From contig NZ_JAUNDY010000016.1 in NCBI RefSeq assembly GCF_030525845.1, positions 1 to 38,548 on the forward strand: DNA of 38,548 bases. Reading direction: 5' to 3'. The DNA is from Moraxella sp. Lineage in GTDB: Bacteria; Pseudomonadota; Gammaproteobacteria; Pseudomonadales; Moraxellaceae. The stretch's first letter is position 1, and each line of letters starts with the position of its first letter. Positions 9,654 to 17,840 of the stretch are shown one piece after another. Both the position numbers and the translations under genes were made by a program. The notes below the pieces were generated by a model. That model saw only the letters and a program-made list of their open reading frames with translations, had not been told where the DNA came from and did no database searches.

Positions 9654-11120
9654 ATGACCCAATCCCTACTTATTGACGGCTATGAAGTTGTCATCGGCAT
9701 TGAAATCCATTGCCAATTAAACACCGCCACCAAAATTTTCTCGCCCGCCTCGACCTGCTTTGGGCAAGAACCCAACACACAAGCCAACATCATTGATTTG
9801 GCAATGCCGGGGGTTTTGCCCGTCCTAAATGCCGAAGTGGTTGAAAAAGCGGTCAAATTTGGCTTGGGTGTCAACGCCCAAATCGGACAAATGAACGCCT
9901 TTGACCGCAAAAACTACTTCTACCCAGACTTACCCAAAGGCTACCAAACTTCTCAGATGGCACACCCAATCGTGGGGCAAGGCTATATTGACATTTTGGT
10001 GAACGCAGGGCAAAAAAACGAGTACACCAAACGCATTGGCATTACCCGTGCCCACCTTGAAGAAGACGCAGGCAAGTCCGTCCACGATGCCGTGCCACAG
10101 ATGACAGGCGTGGACTTAAACCGTGCTGGCACGCCACTCATTGAAATCGTCTCCGAGCCTGACATTCGCTCGGCGGACGAGGCGGTCGCCTATGTCAAGA
10201 CCATTCACGAGCTGGTTACTTGGCTTGGCATTAGCGATGCGATTATGGCGGAAGGCTCTTTTCGTGCCGATATCAATGTCTCGGTACACAAGCCAAACAC
10301 ACCCTTTGGCACTCGCTGTGAACTCAAAAACCTAAACTCGTTTCGCTTTATTGAGCGGGCGATTAAATCAGAAATTGAACGCCAAATTGACCTAATTGAA
10401 GACGGCGGAAAAGTGGTGCAAGCCACTCGCCTATACGACCCAGAAAAAGACGAAACTCGGGCAATGCGAACCAAAGAAGAAGCCAACGATTATCGCTATT
10501 TCCCTTGCCCTGATTTATTGCCTGTGATGATTTCTGATGAAACCTTGCAAGCCATTAAAGATAAAATGCCAGAATTGCCAAGCGTACGAAAAGAACGCTT
10601 TGTGAATGAACTTGGCTTATCGGCTTATGATGCCAATGTATTAAATGGTAGTCGTGAGTTGTCGGATTATTTCTTGGAAGTGGTAGAAAAAGTGGGTAAA
10701 AATAATGCCAAAATTGGGGCTAACTGGATTATGGGCGATTTATTGGGTTCACTCAATAAAAATGAGCTGACCATCAGTCAATCACCCATCAATGCCGAAC
10801 GCCTAGCAGGGTTAATTGCTCGTATTTTGGATAATACCATTAGCGGTAAAATTGCCAAAGAAGTGTTTAATTATCTTTGGGAAAGCGACAAATCGGCTGA
10901 TGAAATTATTAGCGAAAAAGGCTTAAAACAAGAAACCGACACAGGGGCGATTGAGGCGATTATTAAAGAAGTCTTAGCCAATAACCAAACAATGGTTGAT
11001 GAATATAAAGGCGGAAAAGAAAAAGCCTTTAATGGACTGGTCGGACAAGTCATGAAAGCAAGTCGTGGTAAAGCCAATCCAGCACAGGTAAATGAGTTAT
11101 TGAAGAAGTTGATTGGGTGA
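9654..11120 (+). CDS. gatB: Asp/Glu-tRNA amidotransferase subunit B
   Basis: GatB (488 aa) binds the mischarged Glu/Asp-tRNA and activates the acyl carboxylate with ATP, receiving ammonia from GatA. The GatB/GatE catalytic domain contains ARTK-like family segments such as [44 protein letters not shown] and [15 protein letters not shown] YqeY-like C-terminal tRNA-binding domain covers about residues 340-488. ATG at 9654 has an AGAGA site. The gap from gatA to gatB (about 1.2 kb) holds the 147-aa gene and the TA remnant. Its last 16 coding bases before the final Gly codon are copied at 11621-11636. Confidence 0.96.
   Translation: MTQSLLIDGYEVVIGIEIHCQLNTATKIFSPASTCFGQEPNTQANIIDLAMPGVLPVLNAEVVEKAVKFGLGVNAQIGQMNAFDRKNYFYPDLPKGYQTSQMAHPIVGQGYIDILVNAGQKNEYTKRIGITRAHLEEDAGKSVHDAVPQMTGVDLNRAGTPLIEIVSEPDIRSADEAVAYVKTIHELVTWLGISDAIMAEGSFRADINVSVHKPNTPFGTRCELKNLNSFRFIERAIKSEIERQIDLIEDGGKVVQATRLYDPEKDETRAMRTKEEANDYRYFPCPDLLPVMISDETLQAIKDKMPELPSVRKERFVNELGLSAYDANVLNGSRELSDYFLEVVEKVGKNNAKIGANWIMGDLLGSLNKNELTISQSPINAERLAGLIARILDNTISGKIAKEVFNYLWESDKSADEIISEKGLKQETDTGAIEAIIKEVLANNQTMVDEYKGGKEKAFNGLVGQVMKASRGKANPAQVNELLKKLIG
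11100..11115 (+). repeat. 16-bp direct repeat: gatB 3' end copied at 11621-11636
   Basis: TTGAAGAAGTTGATTG occurs within the last codons of gatB (11100-11115) and again perfectly at 11621-11636. The second copy continues in the same frame to a stop (LLKKLIV then TAA, versus LLKKLIG then TGA in gatB). The repeat brackets the RraB-like gene and its terminator, as if that segment had been inserted at, or duplicated with, the gatB 3' end. Confidence 0.7.
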
Positions 11121-11123
11121 GAT

Positions 11124-11480
11124 ATGGAGCGAAATTATCAAAAATTTCCTGAAACTGAAAACGGCAATGTTTTATGGCAACTCACCCAAAAACTAGGGGT
11201 ATTGCCTGATGAAATCTTGGTGGATTTTGCCATTATTTTTCCAACCTATGAAAATGCTCTCAAATTCGGTATGTTTCTCCTAAAATTTGGTTATCGAGTT
11301 CAAGTCAATAATTTAGAAGACTTTCCTGATGTTGACAAGAATGGATATATGGGTGAAGTCATTGTGGGCATTTTTATGGAAATCAATGAGCCAAGTTTAA
11401 CACAAGCGGAAAATTGGCTGGCAGAGAACTCTAAAAGCCTAAATGGTAAAAACGATGGTTGGGGATTTCTTGGTGATTAG
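11124..11480 (+). CDS. RraB-family (RNase E inhibitor-like) protein
   Basis: A 118-aa protein with the RraB layout: N-terminal NGNVLWQLTQKLG, a VDFAIIFPTYENALKFGMFLLKFGY core strand-helix, and a C-terminal NDGWGFLGD signature matching the family's NDGWGcf ending. RraB of E. coli binds RNase E and inhibits RNA decay; RNase E itself is not in this window, although rng is. The ATG lies three bases after the gatB stop, so it would be co-translated with gatB. Function is inferred from family only. Confidence 0.75.
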   Translation: MERNYQKFPETENGNVLWQLTQKLGVLPDEILVDFAIIFPTYENALKFGMFLLKFGYRVQVNNLEDFPDVDKNGYMGEVIVGIFMEINEPSLTQAENWLAENSKSLNGKNDGWGFLGD

Positions 11481-11551
11481 CTTTGAGAGCAATCGGTAAA
11501 ATGTTAATTTATCACGATTTAACTTTCATAACAAAGCAAAAACCACCCAGC

Positions 11552-11586
11552 AAAAAAAGGTATCGCCAAATCGTAATACCTTTTTT
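11552..11586. terminator. Bidirectional-type intrinsic terminator after the RraB-like gene
   Basis: AAAAAAGGTAT (11552-11562) and ATACCTTTTTT (from 11575) form an 11-bp stem with a 12-base loop; the A- and T-rich arms allow termination on either strand. It closes the gatB-rraB-like transcript. Confidence 0.8.
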
Positions 11587-11650
11587 GAATAACTAACTTT
11601 TAAACCATTAAAAAAATCTGTTGAAGAAGTTGATTGTTTAATAAAATAAG

Positions 11651-11684
11651 CCCCAAATATCGGTTGGTGTTTGGGGTTTTATTT
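11651..11684 (+). terminator. Second terminator-like hairpin ahead of the unknown 237-aa gene
   Basis: CCCCAAA (11651-11657) pairs with TTTGGGG (11670-11676), followed by TTTTATTT. It stands about 10 bases before the ribosome-binding site of the next gene, so it may act as an attenuator in that gene's leader as well as a backup terminator. Confidence 0.6.
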
Positions 11685-11694
11685 AAGGGCAAAT

Positions 11695-12408
11695 ATGTCA
11701 AACAAAAAATTTTTCCAATCCAATGATAAATTACCACAATTTTTATCATTTGATTTTTCCGAGTATCAAATTGACCCAAAATTTCAAAATAAAAATTTAT
11801 CATTTTATGATTATTATTTAGCACTTGCCAATATTGTTCCACATAATTTTGAAAGTTATGCAATTTGTTTACAGCCGATTGGTTATCATCAAAATGGGCA
11901 ATATATAGAACCAAAAACCAGAAAATCACTATTTGAAGCATTTGAAATTTTGTTAAATGATGATATAGATTTAGATGATTTATGTCATTTGGAAAGTGAG
12001 TTATTCCAAAAATGTGGCTTATTACTTTGCACTTCAAACGGCGATTGTTCTGATTTGCAATTTAATTTTATGATAGACACCCTAAAAAATTTGGTTGATA
12101 ATGACATTTACTATTATTATGAACTTTTAAAAATTATTGGTTATTCAGAATATGATTACAACACAATATCCGAGCTGTTATTTAAAGGAGAGATATTAAC
12201 TCATCAAGAATTACAACATTATTCAAAAATACATACACAACCAACTTTATTATTTGATGATAGTGAAAAATGGGTAATTGCAACCGAATATGATGTTCCT
12301 TATACATTTATTGGTGGAGAAAAATATTTTGTAGAGAGATTTTTAAATAGTGAATATGAAATTTATCCAATCACACCAAAATACCAATGGATTAAGAAAT
12401 ATGATTAA
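11695..12408 (+). CDS. Unknown AT-rich 237-aa protein
   Basis: I do not recognise the family. The protein is acidic, rich in Tyr/Phe/Asn/Ile and without signal peptide or membrane segment; notable stretches are NLSFYDYYLALANIVPHN and DDIDLDDLCHLESE. The ATG at 11695 (SNKKFFQSNDKLP) with AAGGGC upstream is preferred to a TTG inside the terminator hairpin at 11671. The gene is clearly more AT-rich than the gat genes and is followed by an overlapping small gene. This looks like accessory, horizontally acquired DNA. Confidence 0.65.
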   Translation: MSNKKFFQSNDKLPQFLSFDFSEYQIDPKFQNKNLSFYDYYLALANIVPHNFESYAICLQPIGYHQNGQYIEPKTRKSLFEAFEILLNDDIDLDDLCHLESELFQKCGLLLCTSNGDCSDLQFNFMIDTLKNLVDNDIYYYYELLKIIGYSEYDYNTISELLFKGEILTHQELQHYSKIHTQPTLLFDDSEKWVIATEYDVPYTFIGGEKYFVERFLNSEYEIYPITPKYQWIKKYD

Positions 12409-12601
12409 ATTAGTTTGTAATACACACCTTAGCACCAACCATTTTTCTTTAAAAATAAATGTAAACCACACCCAATTATTAACCCTTGCCAACACCCATT
12501 TAACCCATTTCTTTAAACAAAATGGTAATGATGAATGGTTTATGGCGGAATTTCCTTATGAAAATTTTAGTTGTGGCGGATTATCGCTTGTGTTTAGATA
12601 A
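12401..12601 (+). CDS. Unknown 66-aa protein overlapping the preceding gene
   Basis: A short frame starting at ATG 12401, inside the last codons of the 237-aa gene (8-base overlap), encoding IKLVCNTHLSTNHFSLKI after Met and ending GGLSLVFR. The overlap suggests translational coupling. No family is recognised; it could be a real small partner protein or the residue of a longer gene. Its base composition matches the upstream AT-rich gene. Confidence 0.45.
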   Translation: MIKLVCNTHLSTNHFSLKINVNHTQLLTLANTHLTHFFKQNGNDEWFMAEFPYENFSCGGLSLVFR

Positions 12602-12652
12602 AAACAGAGTGCCGATTAATGAGTTTTTTGATATAAAGAAAGCTAAAAATAC

Positions 12653-12680
12653 TTGCAAAATCTCAAAACCATGATATAAT
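12653..12680 (+). promoter_or_regulatory. Promoter of tRNA-Pro
   Basis: TTGCAA (12653-12658) and TATAAT (12675-12680) with a 16-base spacer lie just upstream of the tRNA; the predicted start, about 12687, gives a five-base leader to the mature 5' end. Confidence 0.85.
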
Positions 12681-12691
12681 ACACGTCTATT

Positions 12692-12768
12692 CGGGGTGTA
12701 GCGCAGCTTGGTAGCGCACTTGCATGGGGTGCAAGGGGTCGCGAGTTCGAATCCCGCCACTCCGACCA
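12692..12768 (+). tRNA. tRNA-Pro (anticodon GGG)
   Basis: A 77-base cloverleaf: acceptor arms CGGGGTG and CACTCCG with one G-T pair, D arm AGCGCAGCTTGGTAGCGC, anticodon stem CTTGC/GCAAG with loop ATGGGGT, giving anticodon GGG at 12726-12728, T-arm GGTTCGAATC-like (GAGTTCGAATC), discriminator A and encoded CCA. It reads CCC/CCU proline codons. It stands alone with its own promoter and terminator, convergent with mraY. Confidence 0.96.
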
Positions 12769-12774
12769 AACTAA

Positions 12775-12817
12775 AATCTAGGGCTGTCCACAATCGTGCG
12801 ACAGCCTTAGATTTTTT
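12775..12817 (+). terminator. Terminator of tRNA-Pro
   Basis: AATCTAGGGCTGTC and GACAGCCTTAGATT form a 14-bp stem (one G-T pair) followed by a run of T at 12812-12817. Confidence 0.85.
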
Positions 12818-12818
12818 A

Positions 12819-12850
12819 ATAAAAAACCACCCTGTCAAGAGTGGCTTTTT
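12819..12850 (-). terminator. Terminator of the dcw operon after mraY
   Basis: On the minus strand AAGCCAC and GTGGTTT form a 7-bp stem (one G-T pair) with a 10-base loop, followed by a T run. It lies about 12 bases beyond the mraY stop and back to back with the tRNA terminator. Confidence 0.75.
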
Positions 12851-12862
12851 TTTATTTAACAA

Positions 12863-13972
12863 TTACCGCAATTTTAGCGTCATCAGTGCCAGCACCACAA
12901 GAATGATACAGACAATCCAAAAACGAATGACGACTTTGGTTTCTTTTAGTCCCAATTCTTCAAAATGGTGGTGCAAAGGTGCCATGCGAAAGACCCGTTT
13001 TTTACGCAGTTTATAACTGCCCACTTGGATAATCACCGACACCGCTTCCGCCACAAAAATCCCGCCCATCAGGATAAACGCAATCTCTTGGCGAGTCATC
13101 ACCGCAATCGTGCCAAGCATACCGCCAAGCGATAACGCCCCGACATCACCCATAAAGACTTCGGCAGGGGCGGCGTTGTACCACAAAAAGCCCAAACACG
13201 CCCCAATCATGGACGCACAGACCACGACCACCTCGCTATTATAAGCGATGAATGGCACGTTGAGATAATTCGCCCACTCTGCATGACCCGACACATAGGC
13301 AAAGACCCCAAGCCCTGCCGACACCAGCACCACAGGCAACGCCACCAAGCCATCAAGTCCATCGGTGAGATTGACCGCATTGGACGTGCCATTAATGGCA
13401 AAATAAGTCAACGTGATAAAGCCAAGCCCAAAAGGAATGGCGGACAAAGGAATGACCCAGTTTTTAAAGACAGGCAACAGCACGTCCTGCATCGCTCGCA
13501 TGGTGGTAGGTTCTTGTTGTAAAGCGATGTAATAGAGCGACCCGCCTGCAATCAACGCCCCGACCGACAGCCAAAAATATTTTTTACGAGCAATCAGACC
13601 TTGTGGGTTTTTGTGTTTGATTTTTAGCCAGTCATCACGCCAACCGACCGCCCCAAAAATCACCATCACCGCCATCAAAATCCACACATAAGGATTGGCA
13701 AGGTTCGCCCAAAGCAGGGTAGAAACACCAATCGCCACCAAAATCAGCACCCCACCCATCGTGGGCGTGCCTTGCTTGACAAGGTGTGTTTTTGGGCCAT
13801 CGGTACGCACCGCTTGACCGTATTTTAGGTTACGCAGATAGGCGATGACAGGCTTGCCCGCCATCAGCACAATCGCCATGCTCGTCATTACCGCAAGCAA
13901 GCTACGAAGTGCCAAAGACGCAATCGTTTGACTTCGCAAAATGTCCAAATAATCAATCAGCCAATATAACAT
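12863..13972 (-). CDS. mraY: Phospho-MurNAc-pentapeptide transferase MraY
   Basis: MraY (369 aa, family usual ~360) is the integral-membrane enzyme that transfers phospho-MurNAc-pentapeptide to undecaprenyl phosphate, giving lipid I. About ten hydrophobic segments are present; signatures include [25 protein letters not shown], the catalytic aspartate region [13 protein letters not shown], and [12 protein letters not shown]. It is the last gene of the local dcw cluster, three bases after murF. ftsW/murG and later dcw genes do not follow. Confidence 0.97.
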   Translation of the reverse strand: MLYWLIDYLDILRSQTIASLALRSLLAVMTSMAIVLMAGKPVIAYLRNLKYGQAVRTDGPKTHLVKQGTPTMGGVLILVAIGVSTLLWANLANPYVWILMAVMVIFGAVGWRDDWLKIKHKNPQGLIARKKYFWLSVGALIAGGSLYYIALQQEPTTMRAMQDVLLPVFKNWVIPLSAIPFGLGFITLTYFAINGTSNAVNLTDGLDGLVALPVVLVSAGLGVFAYVSGHAEWANYLNVPFIAYNSEVVVVCASMIGACLGFLWYNAAPAEVFMGDVGALSLGGMLGTIAVMTRQEIAFILMGGIFVAEAVSVIIQVGSYKLRKKRVFRMAPLHHHFEELGLKETKVVIRFWIVCIILVVLALMTLKLR

Positions 13973-13975
13973 CGT

Positions 13976-15487
13976 TTACTCGCCTATCGTTTTTGTTAAA
14001 TCGTGAATTAGGGTCTCCATCGCCATAAATCTTGACCCCTTAAACAGCATTGCCCAGTTTTCGCCATTGTTAATCGTGGACAAAATGGCTTGGGCGACTT
14101 GGGTCTTGTCATCAAAATGCACACTGTCAATGTCTGCCTTTTGGGCAAATTCGTGCGTATTTTTCATTAGACTGCCCACACAAATCAGTTTATCCACGCC
14201 AATTTGTCCAATCTGCTCGCCAAGCGATTGATGTTCAGTAACTGCGTCATCGCCCAGCTCGCCAATGTCGCCAATGACCATTAGGGTTTTGTCAAATGGC
14301 TTTTCATCAAGGAATTTTTGGGCGTTTAGCACCTTTAAGCCTGCAATCATTGCAGGGACATTGGCGTTATAAGTGTCGTCAATAATCAGATGATTGTTAA
14401 ACGGTTTGAAGTTTAACCGCCCTTTGGCGGGTTTGGCATTGTTTAAACCATTGATAATTAACGATAAATCAAGACCCAACGCCAACGCACACGCCACCGC
14501 CGACAAAGCATTGTCGACATTATGCTTACCTGCAAAGGGCAGTAGCACCGCTCCTTCATCAAACTCATCCACCGCCAAATTGACATAGACATCAAAGCTG
14601 ACCTTGTCCGCCAAAACTTCCACATCATCGGCAAAGACATCGCCCATCACTTGCACAAAGTCTAATTTGTCAAGCTCGGCTTGTTCGACTTCGGAGAGTT
14701 TAGAAAAATCCATCGCTTCTCTTGGTGGAACGGCTTGCTCGCCTGTGGTCAGAATTTGATTGGTAAAGCGACTGGCAATGTCCAACAACTGTTCAAAAAA
14801 ATCATCGCCATAGGGCAATACCGCCACACCATTTTCATTTAAACCTTCAAAAATTTCGGCTTTGGTTTTGGCAATGTTTTCCCGACCGCCAAACTCACCC
14901 AAATGAGCCGTGCCAATATTAAGCACGCACGCAACATCAGGCGACACAAGGCGTGTGGTGTAGGCAATCTCACCAATGTGGTTCGCCCCAAGTTCTAGCA
15001 CGGCAAATTGATGCTCATCACACAATTCTAATAACATCATCGGCACGCCCAAATCGTTGTTCAAATTACCCCGAGTGATGAGTGTGGGGGCGACTTGGGA
15101 TAAAATTGAACCTAGCATTTCTTTGGTAGTAGTCTTACCTGCTGAACCTGTCAAGGCGATGACTTGTAGGTCAGGGAGTGCGTCTCTGCGGTATTTGCCA
15201 AGCAGTCCTAGGGCTTTTTTGCTGTCGCCCACGATAAGCTGGGGCAAGTCGCTTTCTACTTTTTCATTGACAATCGCCAGTACCGCCCCTTTTTCAAGGG
15301 CTTGGTTCACAAATTCGTGTCCGTCAAAATTATCGCCTTTAATTGCCAAAAAAATATCGCCTGCGTTAATCGTGCGAGTGTCGGTGGTAATTTTGGTGCT
15401 TTGGGCGGTAAATTCGCCGTGCCAAATGGGGTTAAGCTCACTTAAAGCGGTATTTAAATTGTCAAATTGCCAAATATAGGGGGTCAT
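13976..15487 (-). CDS. murF: UDP-MurNAc-tripeptide-D-Ala-D-Ala ligase MurF
   Basis: MurF (503 aa) adds D-Ala-D-Ala to UDP-MurNAc-tripeptide with ATP. The Mur-ligase P-loop GSAGKTTTKEML, the LELGANHIGEIAYTTRLV segment and IIDDTYNANVPAM are intact. The ATG at 15487 is preferred over an in-frame TTG four codons upstream. It is longer than many MurF proteins (~450 aa), with an acidic insertion between the P-loop and C-terminal domains (around VPPREAMDFSKLSE). It is separated from murE by an unrelated 222-codon gene. Confidence 0.95.
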   Translation of the reverse strand: MTPYIWQFDNLNTALSELNPIWHGEFTAQSTKITTDTRTINAGDIFLAIKGDNFDGHEFVNQALEKGAVLAIVNEKVESDLPQLIVGDSKKALGLLGKYRRDALPDLQVIALTGSAGKTTTKEMLGSILSQVAPTLITRGNLNNDLGVPMMLLELCDEHQFAVLELGANHIGEIAYTTRLVSPDVACVLNIGTAHLGEFGGRENIAKTKAEIFEGLNENGVAVLPYGDDFFEQLLDIASRFTNQILTTGEQAVPPREAMDFSKLSEVEQAELDKLDFVQVMGDVFADDVEVLADKVSFDVYVNLAVDEFDEGAVLLPFAGKHNVDNALSAVACALALGLDLSLIINGLNNAKPAKGRLNFKPFNNHLIIDDTYNANVPAMIAGLKVLNAQKFLDEKPFDKTLMVIGDIGELGDDAVTEHQSLGEQIGQIGVDKLICVGSLMKNTHEFAQKADIDSVHFDDKTQVAQAILSTINNGENWAMLFKGSRFMAMETLIHDLTKTIGE

Positions 15488-15609
15488 TTTTATACTCAAA
15501 TTTAGTAAAACTAAGAATTAAAACATCGGGGGTTTAAATACCAAAATACCAATCAAGGTTATTTTGCTTTTTCACGATTGATTGAAAATTATCATCTCAA
15601 TACCTACTA

Positions 15610-16278
15610 TTATTCGTGATTGGACATTTCATTGGCTAATACTTTAAAGTCCAATCTCCCAAACTTGGTTAATTGGGTTTTTATACTTTTAAGAGCTTGC
15701 TCTAAAACTGCCAATCCGTTTGTATCATACACGGTCTGATAAATACTTTGAAAGTCTGGCACATTCGCCCCAATATGATAGTCACACTGCCAAATACCGC
15801 CAAAATTCTGCGGTTGATAAATAATGACTTCTAAGGCATAGCGTTCTTTGTTCTTTTTTAATACATAATGCTCATTGATGGCGATATTAGTCGGCATTGG
15901 CTCATAAGGTTCAAAATCCATTAACTGATTTTTAATAGCACAAGCTTCATCAAAATTCTTTGCCAAAAATACCAACAAAACCGTCTCGCCACTCGGAATG
16001 GGCTTACCAAATCGTTGTAAAGTCGTTTCTGTACCGTCTGCATTTTGGCTTACCACATACAAATCGCCCATTACCGTTTGGTGGGAATTATTCATTTCAT
16101 CAAGCACGCCTTTTAAAATGGGAATGTCGTTGCCATAATCAATTTCTGCCAAAATTTCATCAGGCGTGTTATCGTCATTTCTTAGGGCAGTGTGGCGTGC
16201 TATTTCATTTTTAATGGCACTTTTGGCGATATTGATAAATTTGGGTGGTAGGGCATTTAATAAATATTTTTTGCTCAT
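15610..16278 (-). CDS. Unknown 222-aa protein embedded in the dcw cluster
   Basis: A soluble 222-aa protein starting MSKKYLLNALPPKF. Its ATG overlaps the murE stop (ATGA), so it is translationally coupled to murE. I do not recognise it with confidence. The C-terminal half, with YQPQNFGGIWQCDYHIGA and LAVLEQALKSIKTQL, faintly recalls small DUF6968-like proteins (W-x-C followed by a helix listing 'ALKxI'), but this is weak. It is more AT-rich than murE/murF and is followed by a 122-base gap before murF. It is most easily read as an insertion into the division/wall gene cluster. Confidence 0.65.
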   Translation of the reverse strand: MSKKYLLNALPPKFINIAKSAIKNEIARHTALRNDDNTPDEILAEIDYGNDIPILKGVLDEMNNSHQTVMGDLYVVSQNADGTETTLQRFGKPIPSGETVLLVFLAKNFDEACAIKNQLMDFEPYEPMPTNIAINEHYVLKKNKERYALEVIIYQPQNFGGIWQCDYHIGANVPDFQSIYQTVYDTNGLAVLEQALKSIKTQLTKFGRLDFKVLANEMSNHE

Positions 16279-17828
16279 TTGCCAAATTTCCCAACCATCT
16301 CCCCCACCACCACTCTATCATCAAAGTCATAGCGTACGCCCTGAATCTCTTGATAAGTTTCATGTCCCTTACCAAGAATCGCCACAATGTCATTCTCGCC
16401 TGCTAATTTTACCGCAAGCTCAATCGCCAATTTGCGGTCAGGCTCAATTTCAATTTTATAATGACTTTCGCAATCCAAGCCTTCTTGCATATCCTTTAAA
16501 ATCGCCAAAGGCTCTTCGCTTCTAGGATTGTCGGCAGTCAAAATCACTTTATCGGCAAATTTTAGGGCGGATTTGGTCATCAATGGGCGTTTGCCCTTGT
16601 CCCTGTCGCCCCCACAGCCCAAGACCGCAAACAGCGTCCCTGTGCAATGCGTGCGTAGGCTTGACAGCACCTGCTCGGTCGCGTCAGGCGTGTGGGCATA
16701 GTCCACAATAAACGCCCCAAATTTGGACGGCACTCGCTCCATTCGTCCACTTGCCCCTTTTAAGTGGCTGATAGCACTTGCAATTTTATCAAGGTCAATG
16801 CCCGTCGCAAGGCTTGCCCCCACCCCTGCAAGTAGGTTTGCGACATTAAACCGCCCAAGTAGCGGACTCGTTGCCGTCATCTCGCCCATTGGCGTGGCGA
16901 TGGTTAAGCCCACCCCGTCAAGGCTTGGGGCAATGTTTGTGGCGACAATGTCCGCCCCATTATCATTTAGGCTATAAGTCCACACCGTCAAATTGGACGC
17001 TTTTGCTTTATCAATAAAAATCTGACTGTATTCATCATCAAGGTTGATAATGGCGTGGGTCAAATAGGGGAATAGATTTTTGTCAAACAAACGAGACTTA
17101 GCACAGGCGTACTCGTCCATATCGTGATGATAGTCCAAGTGGTCTCTTGTTAAATTGGTAAAAATCGCAACCGATACAGGCACGCCCTGCAAGCGGTTTT
17201 GGTGTAAGCCGTGCGAGCTTGCTTCAATGGATAGGGTCTCTACGCCTTGTTTGGCATAATCATATAGGGCATTTTGCAGGGCAAAAACTTCTAGCGTGGT
17301 GTGGGTGCTGGGGGTTAAATCGCTTAGTCCATTCTCGCCCAAAACACCATTCCCCGCCGTACCCATTACCGCCGTTTTTTGTCCTGCCAAGTGAGCGAAT
17401 TGGGCGACAAGCTGGCTAATGGTGGTTTTGCCATTCGTGCCCGTTACGGCAATGACGGTCGGTAAAGTGCTAGGCGATTGATTTTGCAGGGAAAATTTAA
17501 TCAAATCGCCCAAATAGGTGCGAATGTCTGGCGTGATAAATATGGGCGTTTCATAGCCAATCACAAAGTCAGAAATCACCGACAAATCAAGCTCGGATAG
17601 TACAAATACCGCCTTGTCCGCCACTTGATTGAGATACGATTTGATCTTCTCAAAATCAGGCTCGCTTCCTTGCGGTTTTAATAAAATAAACACATCGCCA
17701 TCCGCCACCTTTCGGCTGTCCACTTGTAGGGCATTAAAAGGCAAATTGGCTAGGGTTAAGTCTTGTAGGTTGGCAAGTTCCTCTGGCAATACGTCAAACT
17801 TAGTAAATAAATCAGTCAACATCATCAT
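16275..17828 (-). CDS. murE: UDP-MurNAc-tripeptide ligase MurE (meso-diaminopimelate type)
   Basis: MurE (517 aa) adds the third stem-peptide residue. The P-loop VTGTNGKTTISQLVAQ, SSHGLHQNRLQG and the substrate-selecting DNPRSEEP motif are visible; the DNPR motif is the meso-diaminopimelate form, as expected for a Gram-negative. The start at the first of three consecutive ATGs (17828) has AAGGA upstream. It follows ftsI by 12 bases and overlaps the next gene (ATGA). Confidence 0.97.
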   Translation of the reverse strand: MMMLTDLFTKFDVLPEELANLQDLTLANLPFNALQVDSRKVADGDVFILLKPQGSEPDFEKIKSYLNQVADKAVFVLSELDLSVISDFVIGYETPIFITPDIRTYLGDLIKFSLQNQSPSTLPTVIAVTGTNGKTTISQLVAQFAHLAGQKTAVMGTAGNGVLGENGLSDLTPSTHTTLEVFALQNALYDYAKQGVETLSIEASSHGLHQNRLQGVPVSVAIFTNLTRDHLDYHHDMDEYACAKSRLFDKNLFPYLTHAIINLDDEYSQIFIDKAKASNLTVWTYSLNDNGADIVATNIAPSLDGVGLTIATPMGEMTATSPLLGRFNVANLLAGVGASLATGIDLDKIASAISHLKGASGRMERVPSKFGAFIVDYAHTPDATEQVLSSLRTHCTGTLFAVLGCGGDRDKGKRPLMTKSALKFADKVILTADNPRSEEPLAILKDMQEGLDCESHYKIEIEPDRKLAIELAVKLAGENDIVAILGKGHETYQEIQGVRYDFDDRVVVGEMVGKFGK

Positions 17829-17840
17829 GGCATTTCCTTT

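Noticed and set aside
11600-12037. Open frame on the minus strand opposite the 237-aa gene
   Set aside because: It lies antisense within an AT-rich coding gene that has a good start and ribosome-binding site; its own translation has no family features.
12866-13016. Possible link of the tRNA-Pro site to an integrated element
   Set aside because: No integrase gene or repeated tRNA 3' end was found in the window; the tRNA is flanked by its own promoter and terminators.
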